Part shown: piece after piece, positions 43,142 to 47,870 of the stretch
Numbering within the stretch: the first letter of the stretch is position 1
How the letters are laid out: each line of letters begins with the position of its first letter
Assembly (NCBI GenBank): GCA_029210045.1
Contig: JARGNX010000005.1
Location: 1-47,870, forward strand
Length of the DNA stretch: 47,870 bases
Origin: Coxiellaceae bacterium
GTDB taxonomy: Bacteria > Pseudomonadota > Gammaproteobacteria > Coxiellales > Coxiellaceae
Reading direction: 5' to 3'
The notes under the pieces: model-generated
Told to the model about the DNA's origin: nothing
The model's input: the letters and a program-made list of their open reading frames with translations, nothing else
Databases searched by the model: none
Made by a program: the position numbers and the translations under genes

Positions 43142-44398
43142 CTATTTCACTTTACGGTGAGACATCAGTCGAGTAAAAGGCAATAATGAAAGAATGAGCA
43201 TTAATATAAAGAAGCCAATTAGTTTCAACATATTTGGCCAGAGGCTTTCAAAACCAACATTGCGTACAAAAATATCTAAGAAAGCACTTTGCGCCCAATA
43301 GAGCGGTGAAAACTCACTGATATGCTTTAAGCTTTCCGGCATTAAGTACATAGGAACAAATATTCCACTGATTGCGGCAACAATGATAATGATGAATGGT
43401 CCCAAAATCGTCGCTTGTTGATAACTGGTGGCATACATGCCAATCAATAGGCCAAACCCAATGGCTGCCAATGAAGCACAAAAACCGATGAGGTAAACAA
43501 AGCCTAGATTCCCCCCTAAATTAAGTGCTGGCAAACCAAAATGTGGCAAGAGAAATACGGCTATTAAAAGCATAAAGCTCATTTGCACAATGTTTAATAC
43601 CACATAACAAATAACGCGCCCAATGATATGCACTATTTGAAAAACGGGAGCAATACGAATGCGTTGGATGACACCCATAGAGCGTTCTCGTATCATTTGT
43701 CCTGCCAGTGGAATCACAATAAAAAACATGCCAAACAATGTCCAGGCTGGAACATTTTGCTGTACTGCATTCGGGCTTACTGCGGGAGCCTCTTTGTCAT
43801 TTGTTTGGGATGCGGAAGCAAAGTGCTGTTCCAGGTTGAACCACTGTGTCACTGATTTTGAGTTGGTAATTTGACGGCTTCGGATAAGCGTATTTTGTGT
43901 TGCTTCCAGCTGAATGGTTTGTAGCATGTAGTCAAGCCCGCTTTTTAGGCTTTTAACTACACTTTTGGGTATGGTAGGGTCGGTATATATCAGAACAGAA
44001 TTTAAGGTTATTTTGGCTTTTGAGCGTTTAGTAGCCAGCTGACGCAGATTTTTCTTGATGTCCTTACTCAAGTTTTTATCGATAATAATAAAGGCGTCAT
44101 AGTGCCCTTTCGCGACTTGTTGCTCAGCTTTTTCCTTGGTATCTATGGGGCTCAATTGATATTCAGTAATTTTAAAATCAGCTTTCTTTATCAGTTGCTT
44201 AGAAATCTTCTGGCCTGTTTTACCGGTATCTTGGTTGAGCAATAAAACACTTAGGCTTTTAGCTGGATCATCGGTATTCTGTTGGCTTAAGCTTACCATC
44301 ACCAATAAAAATACTGGCAGAATAAATAAAATGAGTAAGCCGATTTTGTCGCGGATTAATAGCCGAATTTCTTTTATTATAATTGCAAAAATAACCAT
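43142..44398 (-). CDS. ABC-2 type transporter permease
   Basis: 418 residues with an N-terminal membrane helix (about 15-36, GLLILFILPVFLLVMVSL), a large external domain (about 40-210) and five to six helices from about 215 to 410. The loop IPLAGQMIRERSMGVIQRIR is the conserved ABC-2 motif at the first core helix, and PLYWAQSAF lies before the last helix. This is the YhhJ/YbhS type of exporter subunit. The ATPase gene ends four bases upstream, so both are one operon. Substrate not predictable; no membrane-fusion protein gene is next to it. Confidence 0.92.
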   Translation of the reverse strand: MVIFAIIIKEIRLLIRDKIGLLILFILPVFLLVMVSLSQQNTDDPAKSLSVLLLNQDTGKTGQKISKQLIKKADFKITEYQLSPIDTKEKAEQQVAKGHYDAFIIIDKNLSKDIKKNLRQLATKRSKAKITLNSVLIYTDPTIPKSVVKSLKSGLDYMLQTIQLEATQNTLIRSRQITNSKSVTQWFNLEQHFASASQTNDKEAPAVSPNAVQQNVPAWTLFGMFFIVIPLAGQMIRERSMGVIQRIRIAPVFQIVHIIGRVICYVVLNIVQMSFMLLIAVFLLPHFGLPALNLGGNLGFVYLIGFCASLAAIGFGLLIGMYATSYQQATILGPFIIIIVAAISGIFVPMYLMPESLKHISEFSPLYWAQSAFLDIFVRNVGFESLWPNMLKLIGFFILMLILSLLPFTRLMSHRKVK

Positions 44399-44402
44399 AC
44401 AG

Positions 44403-45152
44403 CTAGTCCCTTAAGTGGTGCCCAGTAAGTTCTAAGAAAACATCACCCAAGTCTTTAGCGGTATCGCTGTTGGCAATTAATTCATTGGGTGAGCCTACGG
44501 TAACAATTTGTCCATCATTCATTACCGCTACGCGATTACACATCTCTTGTGCCTCTTCTAAATAGTGCGTGGTGTAGAGCATGGTAGTGCCTGAAGCATT
44601 TAGCGCTTTTAGAATTTTAAATATGACATTCCTTGACTGAGGGTCTACGTTAACGGTTGGTTCATCCAAGTAAATCACTTGTGGTCGATGGATTAACCCA
44701 ATCACTAAATTAGCGCGACGCTGCATGCCACCGGAATAGTTCATGATGGGCTGTTTGGTTACGTGAGTTAAGTGGGCTATCGTCAAGCATTCATCAATAC
44801 GTTCCTTGAGCAATTTGCCGTGTAAGCCATACAAGCGGCCAAAGAATTTCAAGTTATCAACAATAGAAAGGCTGTTGTACATAGCGATATCTTGTGGGAT
44901 CAAACCAGTCATTGGTTTGATGTGGCGCATTTGGTTGCTGATATTGAAGCCCTTGACAGTGACAGAGCCTGAGGAGGGGGTAATCAAGCCGGTCATGATG
45001 GAGATTAAGGTTGTTTTGCCGCATCCATTAGGTCCAAGCAAACCATAAAAATCACCTTGAGAAACACATAGATCCACGCCTTTCAAAGACAGTTCTGTAT
45101 TGCCTGAATATCGCTTTTTTAACTTATTGACAGCAATCATGCGCTCGCTCAT
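44403..45152 (-). CDS. ABC transporter ATP-binding protein
   Basis: 249 residues. Walker A GPNGCGKTT, Q-loop GLIPQDIAMY, signature YSGGMQRR, Walker B VIYLDEP, H-loop TTHYLEEAQEM. The signature has Tyr-Ser-Gly-Gly-Met in place of LSGGQ, as in the DrrA/CcmA-like exporters. Start: ATG at 45152 with AAGGCAGAGAAA upstream; the frame is open to 45263, but that part overlaps the promoter region and is not typical of the family. Upstream gene of the exporter pair and divergent from the hipA remnant. Confidence 0.93.
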   Translation of the reverse strand: MSERMIAVNKLKKRYSGNTELSLKGVDLCVSQGDFYGLLGPNGCGKTTLISIMTGLITPSSGSVTVKGFNISNQMRHIKPMTGLIPQDIAMYNSLSIVDNLKFFGRLYGLHGKLLKERIDECLTIAHLTHVTKQPIMNYSGGMQRRANLVIGLIHRPQVIYLDEPTVNVDPQSRNVIFKILKALNASGTTMLYTTHYLEEAQEMCNRVAVMNDGQIVTVGSPNELIANSDTAKDLGDVFLELTGHHLRD

Positions 45153-45269
45153 TTTCTCTGCCTTATCTACTCGGATTGGGGTATTATAGTAGAAATCAGC
45201 ATTTGGCACATTGAGCCCCAAAGGCTCTGGTACAAAGCCAGCGAAGAATAGCATATTCATCAACTGATC

Positions 45270-46033
45270 TTGTCACAACGACCAACACAACGAAAATCAC
45301 CGTCATTTGTTTCTAATTTGCTACCAGAGGGGCATTTGCGATTTTCATTAGCCGGTGTGCAACTCAAGTTTTCTGCATTACTTGAAGCCAGTGGCGGATT
45401 AACCATTCCAGCCCATGGTGTTGGCGGTGACTGGATTATTAAATTACCTTCAACACGGTTTGAATCTGTTCCAGAAAATGAGTTTGCCATGATGCAATTA
45501 GCCAGTCAAACTGGAATAAATGTACCCGAAATAAAACTCATGCCTTTTGAGCAAATAAAAGGACTTGAAATGTTTGAGGAATTTTACGGAAAAAATATCT
45601 TAGCTGTAAAACGTTTTGATCGAGATAACAGTAGTCGCATTCATATTGAGGACTTATCTCAGGTTTTTTCACTATACCCCCACAGTAAATACAACAAAGT
45701 AAGCTACAACAATATTGCTACTAGTTTTCAAGCAAACTTAGGAATAGAAGCTGTTTGGCAGTTTATCGAACGGCTAGCCTTTAATATTATTATTAGCAAT
45801 TATCTACCCCAACCGCATTCAGCCCCAACTTTCACCTGCCTATGATCTTGAAAATAAACCCTGATATTTGGAAGAAGCTTGCAAAAGGCCTCAACATAAA
45901 ATACGAAGAAATGAAACATCGACTTGATACAATTGAAGCTAAAGTAAAAGAACAATGGCAATCATTGCCCGCCAAGCTACCAGAAAAAATATATAATCCT
46001 ATAGACAAACAAATATTATCTACAAAGTTGTGA
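45270..46033 (+). pseudogene. hipA: hipA-type toxin kinase remnant, several frame breaks
   Basis: Fragments of a HipA serine/threonine kinase toxin in sequence order but three frames. Frame 1 (to 45845): NLLPEGHL, then RFSLAGVQLKFSAL, NEFAMMQLASQTGINVPEI, LAVKRFDRDNSSRIHIEDLS and ERLAFNIIISNY. The usual GNxDxHxKN is lost at that point. A second frame near 45826 reads QLSPAYDLENKP, the family's LxPAYD motif. The third frame (45842-46033) holds the helical C-terminus. The N-terminal lobe is also truncated, with LLPEG joined to RFSLAG. No hipB is nearby. Inactive. Confidence 0.75.
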
Positions 46034-46100
46034 TGACTAAGAGTTAATTGACTAACTGCGCTTCGATTTCATCACCGCTGTAATTTGTTGTGCGCTGAGT

Positions 46101-46197
46101 TGTTGATTGGGTGGTTACTGGATACGGTAAGGCGCATTTAAAGGGGTTATTGTGGGTCACTACATAATGCGGCAGTGCAGCAGCATAGCTTTGTTTA
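46101..46197 (+). pseudogene. Degenerate duplicate of the ripA 3' end
   Basis: GTTGATTGGGTGGTTACTG, then ACGGTAAGGCGCATTTAAAG and AATGCGGCAGTGCA...CAGCATA.CTTTGTTTA repeat bases 42845-42890 and 42959-42990 of the CoA-transferase gene, with about 70 bases deleted between them. It lies directly behind the hipA remnant. Confidence 0.75.
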
Positions 46198-46206
46198 ATT
46201 TTTCAT

Positions 46207-46269
46207 TTATATCAATTCGTTAGGGTCGAATTGCCTATTAATGCCAAGATACTGGTTTATTCGTGTCAT
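46207..46269 (-). CDS. Possible 20-residue peptide gene or gene remnant
   Basis: Minus-strand frame MTRINQYLGINRQFDPNELI with GGAGAACACC before the ATG. The sequence looks like the start of a longer protein cut short, or a leader peptide. No family recognised. The rest of the stretch up to 46495 (226 bases) shows no gene or palindrome of note. Confidence 0.2.
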   Translation of the reverse strand: MTRINQYLGINRQFDPNELI

Positions 46270-46495
46270 GGTGTTCTCCACACATACTTGTTATAAGCAG
46301 GTATTGGCAATGAATAGAAAATAGCTGATTTTTTGGTTGACCGAGTAAAGGTACTAGGGTGTTCATTTGCTAAGCTCACATAAGTCTTTGATACCACATC
46401 ACATATGTAATGCCCCGGGTATTGCCTCAGCAAGCTCCATATTTATACTCTTACAGTTTAATTAACGAGATTAATGATGAGTTTAAGCAAAGTGT

Positions 46496-47870
46496 ATGAG
46501 ATTGTTGAGTGAGGCCGCTGAGAAGACGGTGTGGGTTGAAACTAGAGATATATCACATCCATTAATTGACGCTGTGCGTGTTTGCCGAATTACTCTATCA
46601 GAGTCAGCGGTGAATCTGCGTACAGGCATAAATTGGTTTTCTCGTAGTAAAGCGGGCAATTTTCAAAATATCAAAGCGCAGCTTGATGGTGACCTGGTTC
46701 GCGCACAGCCCGCCTTTACTGATAGGGCGCCCATTCCTCAACATGAATTGATGATGATGGCTGCTATGTTAGCGGCGCATCTTAAACAGTTTAGGATAAA
46801 AGGCAAACCCTTGATCATTCCGTGCAGTGGCGAAGTTATTACGTCGGTATATTATCGGCAAGCTAACAAGTTACTGCAAAGCAAAGTTGAACAGCTGCAA
46901 CAAGCTTATCGACACTACTGTGAAAAATTACAGGAGCTATTGAGAAAAACTGACAGCAGTGACCAGAAAAAAAATGTTATGCGGTGTGCAAATAAATTAA
47001 AGCAAGTGCAGCAGATATTAGCTGGTGCATTGTTTTTGCAACAGCAATACCAAAGTATGCAGTTGTATGATAATGGCCGTCGGGTGATGACGGCACACAG
47101 TTTTGAGTTGTCCGCAGGTGCGATTCGATCTATTGCACGACAACATCGTGCTGCCGGACTTAACCCGTTTGATGATAATACTGCATTGCAACAAGCGGCG
47201 GTTGAGGGTGATATTGAGCAGATGGCAATATTACTAGTTAATCCTGCCGTTAAGGTTAATCGACGTGATAGGCTTGGCCGTTCGCCTTTAAATTTGGCGG
47301 CGCAGTATGATCGTTTAGACGCGGTAAAGTTCCTTATGTCACATGGTGCTGTGTATATGCAGGCAACAGCCGCAGAAGATTCCGCGTTTACAGTTGCCTT
47401 ACTTAACGGGCATAGAGATATGGTGCGTTATCTATCGTCTTGTACACCAGTTGAATCAAATAATATTCAACACACTGCACTCCATCAAGGTCCAGTTAAG
47501 AAAAATGTTGCCTTAAGGCATGTTGAGTATGTTCTTCATTGTATGTTAGGTGCAGATTTTGTGAGTTACCCCAATGAAGGTGACTACTATGCTAAAAAAA
47601 CAGATGGAGCGGGCGTTCCGTATGTGTTTCGGTTAGAAAAAAATGAAAATTCTTTTGTTATCGTGCATTGCCCCAATGGGCAAGTCTACAACTTATCATT
47701 GGCGCTTAAGTATGCCAATTTGTGTTATTTCCATCTCACTGAAAGTGAGCATGACCATAATCTTGTTAAGCTATGTGAAAAACTTCTAAAAGACGATGCA
47801 AAAGCCAGCATAGCTACAATTTTAACGTCACAGATAGGTAGCATGCCTGCATATGCAGCAGAGCAAGCGG
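46496..47870 (+). CDS. Second ankyrin-like protein, paralogue of the 1685-residue protein, 3' end outside window
   Basis: 458 residues up to the window edge. Homologous to the protein at 10584: residues about 75-190 match its helical N-terminal module (AAMLAAHLKQF, KPLIIPCSGEVITSVYYRQA), residues about 215-310 are two or three ankyrin-like repeats (NTALQQAAVEGDIEQMAIL, RSPLNLAAQYDRLDAVKFL, SAFTVALLNGHRDMVRYL), and residues 330-425 match its second module (HVEYVLHCML, CPNGQVYNLSLALKYANLCY). The window ends before the ART-like region. Start: ATG at 46496 with a weak ribosome site; an ATG at 46474 behind ACGAGA opens a different frame of 12 codons, so a frameshift at the start is possible. No signal peptide. 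Likely an effector. Confidence 0.75.
   Translation, partial: MRLLSEAAEKTVWVETRDISHPLIDAVRVCRITLSESAVNLRTGINWFSRSKAGNFQNIKAQLDGDLVRAQPAFTDRAPIPQHELMMMAAMLAAHLKQFRIKGKPLIIPCSGEVITSVYYRQANKLLQSKVEQLQQAYRHYCEKLQELLRKTDSSDQKKNVMRCANKLKQVQQILAGALFLQQQYQSMQLYDNGRRVMTAHSFELSAGAIRSIARQHRAAGLNPFDDNTALQQAAVEGDIEQMAILLVNPAVKVNRRDRLGRSPLNLAAQYDRLDAVKFLMSHGAVYMQATAAEDSAFTVALLNGHRDMVRYLSSCTPVESNNIQHTALHQGPVKKNVALRHVEYVLHCMLGADFVSYPNEGDYYAKKTDGAGVPYVFRLEKNENSFVIVHCPNGQVYNLSLALKYANLCYFHLTESEHDHNLVKLCEKLLKDDAKASIATILTSQIGSMPAYAAEQA

Noticed and set aside
45153..45263. N-terminal extension of the ABC ATPase
   Set aside because: The 37 extra codons are unlike the family and the ATG at 45152 has a clear ribosome site.
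1..47870. CRISPR arrays, tRNA or rRNA genes
   Set aside because: I saw no regularly spaced repeats and no cloverleaf or rRNA-like sequence on either strand; a covariance search would be needed to exclude small RNAs.

Overview
The window reads as chromosomal DNA of a gammaproteobacterium with an intracellular or host-associated life. The housekeeping genes are gammaproteobacterial in order and type: gpmI-envC-ctpA diverging from rhodanese-grxC-secB-gpsA, plus htpX, trmL, mlaA and dsbD. Between them lie very large proteins without bacterial housekeeping relatives, ankyrin-like arrays, kinase-like proteins, an itaconate-degradation operon, and many decayed insertion sequences and toxin-antitoxin genes. 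This mix resembles the order Legionellales and its relatives. I infer that from gene content only; no rRNA or other marker gene is present.

Layout. 1-3.5 kb: decayed mobile DNA (IS256 C-terminus, IS66 accessory piece, IS91 transposase broken by a palindromic element) around a 505-residue protein with a SPOUT-methyltransferase-like core. 3.5-15.6 kb: putative effector region with a 1021-residue protein whose C-terminus has a His...Cys peptidase-like pattern, the ylqF-yehS pair, an unrecognised 494-residue protein, and a 1685-residue ankyrin-like protein with a possible ADP-ribosyltransferase motif set. A small structured repeat occurs three times here, each copy 44-58 bases upstream of a start codon. 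15.7-23.7 kb: short accessory genes (SDR, PuuE-type deacetylase, RidA-GNAT fusion, broken RelE toxin with intact antitoxin, htpX, secreted GH18-like protein, CHMI-like tautomerase, lone HTH protein). 23.7-30.2 kb: conserved housekeeping block. 30.3-33.1 kb: two tandem paralogous kinase-like proteins, the second ending in a CaaX-like tetrapeptide. 33.1-40.1 kb: SDR and APH-fold kinase operon, secreted GIN-domain protein, HTH protein, lipoprotein, a DsbD lacking its alpha domain, trmL and mlaA. 40.3-43.1 kb: citramalyl-CoA lyase, MaoC hydratase and CoA-transferase in one tight operon, matching the ripC-ripB-ripA itaconate pathway, followed by an unlisted 29-residue membrane protein. 43.1-46.2 kb: two-gene ABC-2 exporter, a wrecked hipA, and a decayed copy of the 3' end of the CoA-transferase gene. 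46.5 kb to the end: the start of a second ankyrin-like protein, a clear paralogue of the 1685-residue one, cut by the window edge.

How the genes work together. The block at 23.7-30.2 kb serves glycolysis, septal murein hydrolysis control, redox balance, export and phospholipid synthesis. The itaconate operon would turn a macrophage antimicrobial metabolite into pyruvate and acetyl-CoA. The kinase-like pair, the ankyrin/ART-like family, the peptidase-like and the SPOUT-like proteins are the best candidates for undescribed host-directed functions; none of these functions is proven here.
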